Part shown: positions 10,476 to 20,928 of the stretch, in pieces | Position numbering within the stretch: the stretch's first letter is position 1 | How the letters are laid out: each line of letters opens with the position of its first letter | Assembly: GCA_018136815.1 (NCBI GenBank) | Contig: CM030943.1 | Location: 86,046 to 150,045 of the forward strand | Direction: 5' to 3' | DNA: 64,000 bases | DNA from: Isochrysis galbana | Taxonomy: Eukaryota; Haptophyta; Isochrysidales; Isochrysidaceae | Translations under genes and position numbers: made by a program | The notes under the pieces: generated by a model | What the model was told of the DNA's origin: nothing | Seen by the model: only the letters and a program-made list of their open reading frames with translations | Database searches by the model: none

Positions 10476-12767
10476 ATGTCCTCGCGCCGGCCTGCCCGCA
10501 GCTGTGACTCTGATGAAGAGCCTCCTCCAGAGCTCGAAGGGGCACCACAGCTCGGCAGGAGGCTATCAGAGCCGAGCCGGCCAGCCGCTCGCGCCTCGCG
10601 CACCGCGCTGCTCTGTGGCACACTCGCCGGACTCATCACCCTGCTCAATCTCCTCTCCATCTGGCCGCTCCTCCAGGAGCACGCGCTCGCCAAGGTGAGG
10701 GCGCAACAGGGGAGAAGGGGGGGGGGGGGGCGTACTCCCTCTGCGCGCAGTGCTCTGGTGCCTCTCTGCGCGCAGGCTCAGCCCGCTCTGTACGCCACTG
10801 GTCCTCGCAGACTGAGGCGCCGACGGGCACCGCGAGTGAGCGGTCGCCGCCTTCGCCATCAAGCAAGGTACTTGACCTCTTCTCGGCGCCACTTGACCAC
10901 GTCAAGGTGGGCCCCAAAAATGCGGTCAGTGGGCAAGGGGCGGGCCGGCTTGGAAGGGTCGTTAGGCAGTGGCGCGGCGCCGTGGACCAACTCAACGACG
11001 AGGCGTCGCTGATTAATCTGGGCGACTATTCTACACCCAAGGGTGAGGCATCGTTGACCAAGCTACGGCCCACTCGTGCCGGAGGCGGTGTGGGCAGCAG
11101 TGGCGGCGCAGGAAGCATAGCTGGAGGCATCGGGAACGCTGTGAGTACTGCAGGCAACAGCGGTGGCAGCGCGGCCGACGGTGGCACTGGCAGCAGCTGG
11201 GCTACCAGTAGTAATGGTGGCACGGCTGGCTTGGCGAATAGGAGCTTAGGCAGCGCGTCTGTGGGCAGTGCGAACACTGTGTCCGAGCAAGGGCAAAGCC
11301 CAAGCTTGTCAGCTCTTCACTCCGAGCCGCGTGATGGCCTCACGGATGCGAGGACGAGCGCAGGACGTGGCGGCCGAGCAGGCGTTGCTGGGAGCAGCGA
11401 ATCTACGGCTGCCATGGTTTCGCGGGCGGAAGCACGGACGGCCAGCTATCGCCCTTTGGGTGACAACCCTCGACAGGCCGGGGGCGCAAGCAGCGCAACA
11501 AGCAAACCGCAGATGCAAGGGGTGCATCAGCCGGGTGCGCTCGCTGCAGAGGCGGAAGAGCAGGCTGCAGCAGAGGAAGAGGCGGCGGCGGAAGAAGAAG
11601 ACTTGATCGACTCTGAGGCCGGTGTCGCAACTGCCGAATCGTCTGCTGTCGTGCAAACCTCCGGAGACAGCACAACGGCCACCGCGGTCTCGGAGAAGAT
11701 CCCCACGAGCACTAGCGGTGCTGGCGGTGTCTCCGCCGCCTCTGAGTCTGTTCAACAGGGTGTGTCGAACATCGCGGACCGGGCTGCAACGACGAGGCGG
11801 GAGGCCGCGCTGCCGCCGAAGGATGCGGCTGACTATCGGGGCTCCAAGCGCCGAGTCCCAAATCCTGCCGCCGGCGGAGTTGGAGGTGTTGGTGGGGTCG
11901 GCACAGCTAGCACGACGAGCGCCACAAGCATCCCAGGGGCTAGCGGAGGCAGCGGCACTGCTTCTAAAGGGAATGTGGGATGGGCCACAATCCCTGATGG
12001 CGCGGCGAGCGCCGCCCAGGCGGGCGCGCACGTGCACACACAGGTGCACTATCAGGGCCTCCGAGTACCAGAGAAGTTCAAGGATCATCGGTGCGCACAG
12101 CTGCCGATGACCAATACGTGCAAGCGACGTTGGCACCCACGTACTGCCGGCTCACAGCGCATGAGTGTCGCCCTTACACCCTCCCGTTTCTTGTCACTCG
12201 CGATCAATTGGTGCACCAACAGTGCCCCTCAACCCCTGTAGTTTGATACTCCATACGTCTGAGGAGATGCCCGTTCGTGAGTTTTGTGCCAAGCTGCGTG
12301 AGGTGCTGGCGCTCGCTTCTCCTCCTCGCCTCCTGTTGCAAGCCAAGAGTAGCTCCGCTCCTCTTGTCTTGCTGGACGACCGTAAGCCAATTGGAACCTA
12401 CTACACCCAATATCGTGACACGAAGGATGGGTTGCTGCATGTCGCCCTTCTCTTTGAGGCCGACCGCGATGATTCGGCAAGCACATCGCAGAGCACCACG
12501 GCGGGCACATCCGGCGCTTCAGCCTTGTCGGCAGCCGCCGCTTCACCGGTGACGCTGGCCTCCATCATCGAGGACTCTTTCGTCCCTGAGCCACGGGAGA
12601 GGCCTGATCGTCGAATTGCGAATGACGCTTATCCTGTGCGGATAGGTGCTGCCGACGAACGCAGACGAGATGGAGGTACGAATGGACGTAAGGGTCGGAC
12701 TGGCGCATCAGCGAAGCGCGACGAGGCAGGCGGGGCCTCAAGGAGGCGGGCAGGCGGCTCAAGCTGA
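10476..12767 (+). CDS. unrecognised membrane-anchored Gly/Ser/Ala-rich protein
   Basis: Three exons (10476-10694, 10811-12117, 12242-12767) with GT-AG introns give a continuous 683-residue frame. Exon 1 encodes a charged N-terminus and one hydrophobic segment near residues 45-67 (TALLCGTLAGLITLLNLLS), like a signal anchor. The long second exon is low-complexity, rich in Gly, Ser, Ala and Thr, with an acidic Ala/Glu stretch in the middle. The C-terminal 200 residues, starting near VHYQGLRVPEKF and including LDDRKPIGTYYTQYRDTKDG, look folded and may be the functional domain; I do not recognise it. Topology suggests a type II protein with a flexible lumenal or surface stalk. The last exon ends in a basic tail and may contain one more intron. 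I can assign no function. Confidence 0.55.
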
Positions 12768-14124
12768 CCCACTGCCCCTGCCGCATGTCTCCGCCTGTCT
12801 ACTCCCGAATACGCGTCCGCGCCGGGAAGCACAACGTGCACCCGCCTTGCGCCCGTTGACCTTGCCTGCGACGTGTTCCGACGTTGCTCACCTTGCGCTA
12901 ACGCCATCGCAATATGCCTGCCATATTCTCATGCGCGTGCTCGATGTGCGAAGTTGACGTCTCACGGTACACTTTACTTGACCAACACCCAATTCATGCT
13001 CGGCCACAGCCACCCATATGGTCTTCTTCCGTCTTTTCTCTTCATACGGCCTGCTCTCGCACTGCGAGCCGTCCATCTAGCGTTCTAGCTCGCCACGGCG
13101 ATTCCATCAAGTGCATTTTTGTGGTCATCGCATAACTCAACCTGCACCTACTACTTGAAATTGGAATCGGAATCCTCACCACTAGATCACAATTCCAAGC
13201 GTCGCTCATTTTCGCTGCGTGCGTGGCATGTGGTCGTCATTGTCGATTGTTGTTTGTTCCAAGCATTATGCACACGAGCCAACGCAAAAACACAGACCAC
13301 CTATCGACGACACAACGAGCGGCCGTCGAGCTATGCTCATGCCATTTGATCCCTCTCTAAGACATTCGAAGAGAGTTTGAGTCTTGCTCATGAAAGTGCA
13401 GCCAGCGCTTTCGCTCCCTCGTTCGCGCTCTATGCCCGCTTCCACACGCCACGGCAGCCTGTGCCCGCCTCCCCACCGCCTATCGCGATGCTGACGCACT
13501 ACATCTACATACATAATACTATATTACTATTACTGCACTACTAGCTGCACGCCTTACCTGCCCCAAAATAATGACAATGAGAGTTTGTGGCTGGTGGAGA
13601 GGTGTCACATCCGCGATTGGCCCTTTTGTTTTAGAATGTCGTCTATGTTTCTATGCCCCCTCCTTGTAGGCTAGTCACCGTTGGAGAATCTCGCTACATC
13701 CTACATGCACCTTCTTCCCACCATTGTGGTGTTTGGAGTATCATAGTTTGGTCTCATGTTGTCATCTCATCCTTTCTGCGATGGTGGTCGATATCTCGCT
13801 GGCCGGGTCGACTGGTGCTGGTGACCGGGGGACCCACCGACCACCGACGTACGACGTAGGGGGATGGGCTACTACCTCCTGGGCATCCCTGCCATTATCC
13901 CCCCGTTGGCTTCCCATGGGAGTCCTAGGCGCCATCTGGCGGGCCTGTACCTCCTAGGCACCAACTGCCGATTGGCAGCTACTTCCTCCTCGAGCTTCTT
14001 GGTCTGGGACAGCCACTGGCGACACCCTGGGGACGGGGTGGCGTAGTGCCAAGTGGGGGAAAGGGGAGGAAAACATCAATTGCTCAAGCCTTGAGGATCC
14101 CGATAGCGGCACTGCGTCTGAGTC
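12768..14124. other. gene-free stretch
   Basis: Nothing supportable. Composition is mixed, with no clear repeats apart from short direct matches. It lies between the membrane-protein gene and a decayed copia fragment. Confidence 0.5.
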
Positions 14125-14312
14125 GGGAAGTGCCTCGGTCGGGCGCCGTTGCCGTTGGCATGGCCTCTGATCCGGTGGCCTTCAAAAAGACCAAACATAT
14201 CTTACGTGCTGGGGCCTTTTTGCGCGACCTCGTTGCTAAGCAAGTCCTCACCCTCAGGCACGTCAAAGGGCATCAGATGGTTGATGGTTGCTGACATCAG
14301 TCCCTCCCTCTC
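14125..14312 (+). pseudogene. Ty1/copia retrotransposon RNase H fragment
   Basis: Translation gives a typical end of a copia-type RNase H domain: GAVAVGMASDPVAFKKTKHI, then LRDLVAKQVLTLRHV and GHQMV. In intact copies the usual continuation is an ADI.TK-type end. Here the frame shifts by one base right after GHQMV: the continuation VADI is present in another frame. No integrase, reverse transcriptase or LTR is visible nearby, so this is an isolated relic. Identification rests on the pattern KKTKHI...FLRDLV...L.HV.GHQ.VADI. Confidence 0.7.
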
Positions 14313-15054
14313 AACTACACTACAACTACTCCAAAAAAAAACATCTGAAGATTCTGTCATTCTGTCGCATCTAGAGTATATGAGTATATACTCTAGGCGG
14401 ATGCGATGCTTCTATCAATGTGTCGTGTGTGAGAAAATTGAGTGAGTTTTGTTTTTGCCAATGAGTTGCCTCGAAGCTCCGCCGCATTGCACGCCGCATT
14501 TGTTCGTTTGTCCTTATTTGTTTCATTGGTTTGTTTGTGCGATGTTGCGTTAGTTTCGGAGTTTTCTTGTTGGTGAGTGAGTGATGTGGGGTGGTGTCTC
14601 GTGGGTCGTCGTCGTGATGTAGCGCGCTCTTTCCCCCCCTCTCTCAAGACTTCTCTTCACTCCATGCCCTTGCCCCATTGAGACTTGCCCCACGATCAAG
14701 CACTCGCTTGATTCGACAGATTCAGGCTACTACCGCTAGCTTTAAAGACCACGCACTCACGGTACCGACTCACGCCATCGCCTATACCCCAGAACACTCA
14801 CTCCCTTTACACTACCCCCTTCATTCCTTTGTCTTTGGTATCGGGGGGGGGGGGGGGGGCGTGCACTACGACGGGCCAAGCGCAAGGGGCGGGCTGGGGC
14901 AGACCTGTTGTCCTGTTGTTGGGTGTTCCTGTGGCAGACAAACGTAAAAGCGTTTTAGTAAAACGCCTTCTGAATTATCTTATAGTGTCCCCGGGGTCGA
15001 TAGTATGCGTATCAATTATTGAATCACGTAAACTAATACATTATGGATCCGCTC
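14313..15054. other. gene-free stretch with palindrome and G-tract
   Basis: A short inverted repeat (GCATCTAGAGTATAT / ATATACTCTAGG...GATGC) lies at about 14367-14405, and a G-run near 14846-14860. From about 14945 the base composition becomes AT-richer, which continues through the hydroxylase pseudogene. No gene seen. Confidence 0.5.
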
Positions 15055-16522
15055 TTAGACTCTAGTAAATTTGGCGACAAAATCTAACAACTCCGGAGTA
15101 TCTTGTATTTTACTTTCTCCTTTCTTTACCCACCATGGTCTTTCTATGTCAAGAAGCAAAACGACCCTATTCTCGTCAGTATCGTTCACGCCAACAATAT
15201 GTTCTTTGCTGTCATCGAACACAATCCACTCTCCCTTTGTCCCTTTGTAATCTGGCGAAATTCATCCTCGACTGCAACCCCACTTCTACCTTTCGTGTCA
15301 GGATCTGGAACAACAACGCCCATATGACAACGAAGAGCTTCATTGGCTAATCCGCTCCATCCGCGATGTTTGTGTAGTTCAGTTTTAGGACCGAGTTTGC
15401 TAAAGATCGCAGTTCGAAGTCCTGGAATGGTTCTGATTAATTCAATTGTCTTTGGAAATGTTGTCGAGTACTCTGCGTTCCAAACTCCAAAGCCATAGAG
15501 TGGAACTACCTTCCAATCATGACCCTCTTCTTTTGTGTAAAGATATTCTTCTGGCCAATCATAAATTTTGTACTCACTGTCGAGAAACTCTCTTTCAATG
15601 AGTTCAAAGTTGTCAGCGAGGCGCATCTGAAGATGCGGAAAGACTTTGTGGGGATTCGGGTAAAACCTCTGACGACATCCAAAGTAATGCTTCACGCAAT
15701 GCTTCCCACCTAGAAATAGCGTAGATAATATCACAATGATTAATTAACTTCTTAATAGTCTCACCGCACACGCGGCCGTGGACCCTCTACTTTCTACTCA
15801 CGCAGCAAAACTTTCTACACCCCCTCTCTCCCGGTCCTTTCCCCCCCGCCATCAGGCGACTCCCCCCGTGCACTACTAGGGGGATAGGGGAAAAGGGCTT
15901 AGATATGGTCGGTGGCCCGCGCCCCCCCCCCGGTGATCCGTTCCCCCCTTCCTCCTATGCCTACCGCGGGCTGGCAGCGTCCTCAGTCCCAGTCCCGACT
16001 TCTCCTGTAAACAGGTGCGGGACTTACATATTTTCCGGTGAGCGGAGCCCTCGCTCCGCCCACCCCCTTCTCCGCGCGCTCTCTCCCCTCTCCTGCAGGC
16101 ACGCGCGATGGCGCGCCTGCGACAGGCCTGCAGCTGCCTCTGGCGACCCCTGGAGGCTCCTGGAGGCCAGCTCAGGGGGCAGAGGAGGCTGGGGTTGGGC
16201 CCTGGTCTCCCCTGCCTCTCCCTCGCTGGCGCTCCTGGGCCTCAGAGGCCCCCACTCTGCACATGTCTGCCTGTCGAACAGGGGGGAGGGGGGGTTGGAG
16301 CGATGGGCTGGCCACGACAGGCCAGGACGCGCGAGGCAGGCGAGCCTGCCACTGAGAGAGTGGGTCAACAGGGTAGTGGGCTCCTGGCAAGCCATCAGGC
16401 GTGCCAGGAGCATGGGTGGTTCCTCCCCCATGGCAGGGGAGGAGTGGAGAGAGGGGGGGCTCGTGCCCCCCCATGGGCGAACTAAGTATAAACTTAGCTG
16501 ATAATATCACAATGATAAACAT
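15055..16522 (-). pseudogene. aspartyl/asparaginyl beta-hydroxylase, twice broken
   Basis: Reading leftwards from ATG at 16522, a short hydrophobic N-terminus (MFIIVILSTLFLGGKHC once the insertion is ignored) is followed by an Asp/Asn beta-hydroxylase (2-oxoglutarate/Fe(II) oxygenase, PF05118-type) domain. Recognisable segments are FPKTIELIRTIPGLRTAIFS, GPKTELHKHRGWSG, LRCHMGVVVPDP, VEDEFRQ and, in another frame, EWIVFDDSKEHIVGVNDT and RVVLLLDIERPWW. Two lesions break it. A 759-bp element flanked by a 17-bp duplication lies at 15741-16499, after codon 7. A tandem 8-bp duplication at 15232-15247 shifts the frame. Discounting both leaves exactly 228 codons including the stop at 15055. The gene is intronless and much more AT-rich than its neighbours, suggesting acquisition from a virus or bacterium (inference). 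Confidence 0.82.
15741..16499 (-). mobile_element. short non-coding retroposon, copy 1
   Basis: A GC-rich 759-bp insert is bounded by exact 17-bp direct repeats, GATAATATCACAATGAT, at 15724-15740 and 16500-16516. It splits the beta-hydroxylase reading frame. Most of its length aligns by eye with 19266-20087 and 51107-51550. On the minus strand it starts with a hairpin CTAAGTTTATACTTAG directly followed by TTCGCCCATGGG, and ends in ...AAGAAGTTAATTA. No convincing ORF is present. The long target duplication points to target-primed reverse transcription, hence a SINE-like or deletion-derived element moved by another element's machinery. Orientation is inferred from the GAAGTT end, which resembles the end of the LINE family in this window. 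Confidence 0.75.
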
Positions 16523-16529
16523 GAAGATG

Positions 16530-17270
16530 ACTCCTTTATTATTTGAAATTAATCCGCGCGGCCGACCCCCTCGTCCCGTGACAAGTAGCGACCCGTCTGC
16601 AACAATTGGACCCATAGGTGTTTGCATATAGGGACACATTTTTGGGGGGGGGGAGGTTTGGGGTAGAATTGTATAAGGTGTAGAAAAAGGCAATGCGGGG
16701 GGCTAAAAAAAAGGGAACCTCAAGTTGCATCCTTTGGTGGTTGGTGGAGGGCGTCCTCTCTGGTGCGTTTCGTCGTCTGGTTCTAGGCGAGTCTCTTGGT
16801 GAGGTTCAGCGCGTTTGCTAAGAGGCTGCCATTCAGCTGCTTGTAGCCTTCAGCCTTCGGCGAGGATACCGTGGACCCCAGACCCAGACCTAGACAGAGC
16901 AACTAAAGTACTAGTACTAGAAACCGAGGACGGGCAAAAATTGAAAATGGTGCGGACTCCCGGCGAGGTGGGTGTGCCAGACTAGTGCCAAACGCCGCGC
17001 TAGCCGCTGGTGCGCCTCGCAACGGAGTGGCCGTAGGCCCTCCGGAACCGCTCTCGACACGACACAGGTCTTCTGCATTCCCACATTTCCATGCCTCTAC
17101 CGTCTACCGCCTAAAGTCTAAGTCGATTTCCTGCCTTCCTCCTTCGGCCATGACGCCTGATTCCGCCCCTACATCGCTCTCACGCCCAGGCCTGTTGACC
17201 AGAAAAATGAAATAATCACAGAAGCATGCGGCCGCATAACGCAGCATTTCAATCAAGTGTGCTCCCACAC
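16530..17270. other. gene-free stretch
   Basis: The AT-rich flank upstream of the hydroxylase start ends near 16556, and normal GC-rich DNA follows. There is a short G-tract near 16644-16652. No gene is seen; the last part is the 3' flank of the cytidylyltransferase gene. Confidence 0.5.
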
Positions 17271-18817
17271 TCAATTCACAAGCCGCAGGGCCATGAGGAT
17301 GAAGAAGGCTGGCGCTGCAACTAGAAGATATGAGTCGAGTCGGTCAAGTAATCCGCCGTGCCCGGGCATAATGCTACCAGTATCCTTCACTCCTGCAGAC
17401 CGTTTCAAAAGTGAGACCGTCAAGTCTCCAACGAGACCTACCAGTGACAACGTGAGGCCATAGGCGGCGCCCGAAGCCAATGGAGCAGGCCATCCCATCA
17501 GCGTTGCAGCGGCGATCATTGTGCCAACCGATGCGCACATGCCACCGTACAATCCCTCCCATGTCTTCTTAGGAGAAACCTGAGAGGGCGGGGGATAGGG
17601 CTATAATTGTCACAGCGAGAGGCGAGCACGCACTTACACAGCGACCCAACAAAGTATGCGTCTGGGGGTGCGATTCGTGTCGGAAGGTGTTGGTGTGACC
17701 GCACCCAAATGAGCGGGGTGCGGCCGAAGCGCTTCCCCACAAAGTAGGCGCCAACATCGGAGAAGACTATGGCCAACATCGTCCACCATTGGACAATGGC
17801 TCCATGCGTAAAGATGTCCGCGCCGCTCTTCTCGATTGCCGCCATGAACCAAGATGAACGCAGATGTTGGGGCAAGAAAATACAGAAGACTTGTGAGGGA
17901 TGTATCGGTGCGAGGCCACGGAGGCGAATCCAGAATGAAGGCATGTATCCAAAGAGGAAGATGCCAAAGAACGTAGTTGCGACCTGCAACATCAATAGGA
18001 TAAACCCTCGCGTGTCAGTAGAGCATCAACCGCCCTGTGGAGTCTACGCAATGGGGGATGTCTTGCCTTCATATCGGCATCGCAGCCATGAGGCGTGCAC
18101 TAGCAGAGGATTTGTAGCCAGAGGAGGCATGCACTTGCGGCAGCAGAGATGCAAGTGCGGGCCTTGCGGTGTGCGTGCAGGCAGGTGGCCTACATCATCG
18201 TATGTGGTTGGAGGCGTTCGTCGCTTGAACCACGGAAATAGCTTAGCGTAGTTCTCCTCGAATCCGGATCGCAACAGCAAGTAGACAATTGTGCCACACC
18301 CCGTAAGTGAGAAGACGGCATCACGCAGCATCGGAGAGGGAGAAGCAGCAGCCATATACATGAGGACGGAGCCAATGAGGCCAAGCTTCCAGGTTGGGTT
18401 GGCCCCGTGTCTCCTCGCCATGTTGTAGTACTCGTTCTGCGCGATGACGGCAAATGCAGCAAAGACGGAGAGGAACGCATAAGTGCCCGAGAAGATCCAC
18501 GATGAGACGAAGACGGCGAAGCTGAAGCCGGTGAAGCCGCGTCTCCAGAGTTTCTTGTTCGAGCGCGTGCCCGGCGCGAAGGCTCCAAATGCTGTGGGGA
18601 GCATTGCAGCGATGCAGATTGAGACTGTGACGAGGATTGGCCGCATCGAGTGCTCAATCACGAGCGGGCTCATCGCCATACGCGCCGCGGGTGTGTGACG
18701 CACGGAGGCGTGTGGTGGGACTCCCACGAGCGCGGGCGGCCCGCCGAGCCGCGGCCGCAATAGCCCGCTGGGAGCAGAGAGCAGGCCGAGCGCCGCCAGC
18801 GCGAGAGACGAGGCCAT
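17271..18817 (-). CDS. phosphatidate cytidylyltransferase (CDP-diacylglycerol synthase), plastid-type
   Basis: Three exons on the minus strand (18817-18194, 17983-17705, 17579-17271), all phase 0 with GT-AG introns, give 403 residues. The enzyme makes CDP-diacylglycerol from phosphatidate and CTP, the precursor of phosphatidylglycerol. Diagnostic CdsA motifs are SDVGAYFVGKRFGRTPL, VSPKKTWEG and, near the C-terminus, GDLTVSLLKRSAGVKDTGSI with GHGGLLDRLDS. Multiple hydrophobic segments agree with an integral membrane enzyme. The first 50 residues look like a signal peptide followed by a Ser/Arg/Pro-rich transit region, suggesting import into a complex plastid. It ends in LMALRLVN. Confidence 0.9.
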
Positions 18818-19249
18818 CGCCTCTCGCCCCGCCTCCCCCCCCCCCTCCCCTTCCCTCTCCTCTTCTCTCCTCTGCCGCTCTTCTCTCCGGCTTCTCTACT
18901 TCTGCCACCCCCTCCCACCCCTTCTTTTCCCTCTCTTCTCCCCACTTCTCTCTCCCATCTCGCCGCACGCTCCCCCTCCTGAGGAGCGAGCTCCTGAGGT
19001 TGGGGGAGGTTGGGGGGGGGGGGGCGGGGGGGAGGAGAGGGGGGGGCGGCGAGATTTCGTCAATTCGTCACAGATCCCTAGCCGTAGAAGCCACGTGGGG
19101 TCTCTAGGAATCTATTTATGTAGAGAGAGTAGTCTCACAGATGAGAGGCTGCCCAGCTGTGAGTGTGAAGATCCCCACGCGACGCCCACACAGTGGACAG
19201 TGGGTTGGGCCTCGATCTTCTCGCCACGCGCTGTTGCCCGAGGCCGAGG
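18818..19249. other. gene-free stretch with C/T- and G-tracts
   Basis: It contains C/T-rich DNA at 18830-18960 and a broken G-tract at about 19012-19040. It includes the presumed promoter of the cytidylyltransferase gene. No further gene seen. Confidence 0.5.
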
Positions 19250-19265
19250 GGGGCCTAGGAGCAAA

Positions 19266-20087
19266 AACTTCATCATGTTCTGACCGCACTCGCGGCGCAT
19301 GGAACCACCACCTACCACCTACACGTAGTATACTTTCTACACCCCCACTTCCCCGGCCCTTCTCCCCCCCGCCCCCGCGGCCAGGCGGCTTCCCCCGTGC
19401 ACTACTAGGGGGATCGGGGTGAAGGGCTTAGATATGGTCCGGTGCCCCCCCCCCCCCCCCCCCCGGTGATCCGTTCCCCCCTTCCTCCTGCGCCTACCGG
19501 GCGCTGGCGGCGGCCTCGATCAATCGTCAATCCCGACTTATCCTGTAAACAGGTGCGGGACTTACGACCTATTTTAAAATACTATTTCGGTGGGCGGAGC
19601 TCTTGCTCTTGCTCCGCCCACCCTCTTCTCCTCTCTCTCTCTCCCCTCTCCTGCAGCATGCGCGATGGCGCGCCTGCGACAGGATTGCAGCTGCCCTCTA
19701 GCGACCCCTGGAGGCTCCTAGAGGCCAGCTCAGGGGGCAGACGAGGCTGGGACTGGGCCTGGTCCCTGGCCTCCCCTACCTCTCCCTCGTTGGCGCTCCT
19801 GAGCCTCAGGGGCACCCACTCCGCACCTGTCTGCCTGTCGACCAGGGGGGAGGGGGGGTTGGAGCGATGGGCTGGCCATGACTGGCCAGGACCAGGACGC
19901 GCAAGACAGGCGAGCCTGTGGGGAGTGGGGAAGGAAGTGGGTCAGCAGGGCAGTCTCCTCTTGGTCTTGGCAAGCCATCAGGCATGGCTCAGGAGCATGG
20001 GTGGTTCCTCCTCCATGGCGGGGGAGGAATGGAGAAAGGGGGGGGCTCATGCCCCCCCATGGGCGAACTAAGTATAAACTTAGTTCG
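19266..20087 (-). mobile_element. short non-coding retroposon, copy 2
   Basis: This second member of the family at 15741-16499 shares the block GTGCACTACTAGGGGGAT, the GCGCGATGGCGCGCCTGCGACAGG core, the CTGGAGGCTCCT block and the terminal hairpin AACTAAGTATAAACTTAGTT. It is flanked by near-perfect 16-bp direct repeats, GGGGCCTAGGAGCAAA at 19250-19265 and GGGGCCAAGGAGCAAA at 20088-20103 (one mismatch). A run of 20 or more C residues near 19446-19464 expands it relative to copy 1. It is non-coding. The minus-strand orientation is assigned as for copy 1. Confidence 0.72.
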
Positions 20088-20103
20088 GGGGCCAAGGAGC
20101 AAA

Positions 20104-20928
20104 GAGCCAAAGCGCCAAACGAGGAGTAGCAGGGAGTATCGAGCACGGCGAGGTGTACGGTGTACGGTCCCCAAGGGCAAAACTCTTGCGGCACCTGGTC
20201 GCTTGTCTGTTGACGGACGAGCTCGCGCATGACGAGGGCCAAACGCCAGGACTATCGAGCCGACAGAATGTGACCAACATCGCCATCGCGCGAGCGTTCT
20301 CCCCACACAGACACAGAACCGGATATAAAACGTCTTTTCTCGTCTCTTCAATCACACACACGGCCCTTGCACGGTAAGCGGTAAGACGCGCGACACTAAG
20401 CGAAACAACGGAAAACAGAGTAGAGCGCGTGTTTGGGCGCGAGGGAGAGACACGTGGCAAAGCGCAAGTGCCACAAGTCTCAAGGACGCGCGCGCGGTGC
20501 CACTATTGAGAAGTTGTGCGTGTGCGTGTCGTCATTGCACCGATATACCAAGGGCACACTCAGCAAAACCAGAAGCAGCACGGCCGCGACATCTCGGCTA
20601 AGTAATAACGCTCAGTCTCGAGCGGGCGAAAGCAACCAAATCAAGTTCAGGTAAGCACGCTGGTGCCAGGAACAAGTAGCTAGGTAGTGCGGCGGCCATC
20701 CCTCATGCTTCACGAATGCCACGACGAGCCCGCAGGCCATCATTGTGAAGAAATCTCAACAGCATCAAAAGTTTTCGGTGTGCCAGAATCTTGCTCGTTC
20801 AGGCGATGTGAAGCGAGCCCCGTAGAGAGAAAGTGGCTCGATGGACTCTTAGATGAAGCCAAGAGCCGTGAGCGGCGCATGTCCCACAAGATCGTACTCC
20901 ACGACAGTACGTGCCGAGATGCACTCCT
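20104..20928. other. gene-free stretch
   Basis: A TATA-like GGATATAAAACG sits at 20321-20332, but no recognisable gene follows on the plus strand. The right end is the 3' flank of the transporter gene. Confidence 0.45.

Noticed and set aside
9914-10693. 259-codon minus-strand frame
   Set aside because: Translation of GA-rich tracts antisense to exon 1 of the membrane-protein gene; no domain.
11309-12136. 275-codon minus-strand frame antisense to exon 2
   Set aside because: The plus-strand frame has consistent exon phases and composition; the antisense frame has no motifs and arises from GC bias.
14328-14352. AAAAAAAAACATCTGAAGATTCT as a reversed LINE tail
   Set aside because: Only about 17 bases match the LINE end and the next bases diverge, so it is not listed as an element.
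15905-16501. 198-codon open frame in retroposon copy 1
   Set aside because: The corresponding frame is not preserved in copies 2 and 3 and the composition is biased, so the element is considered non-coding.
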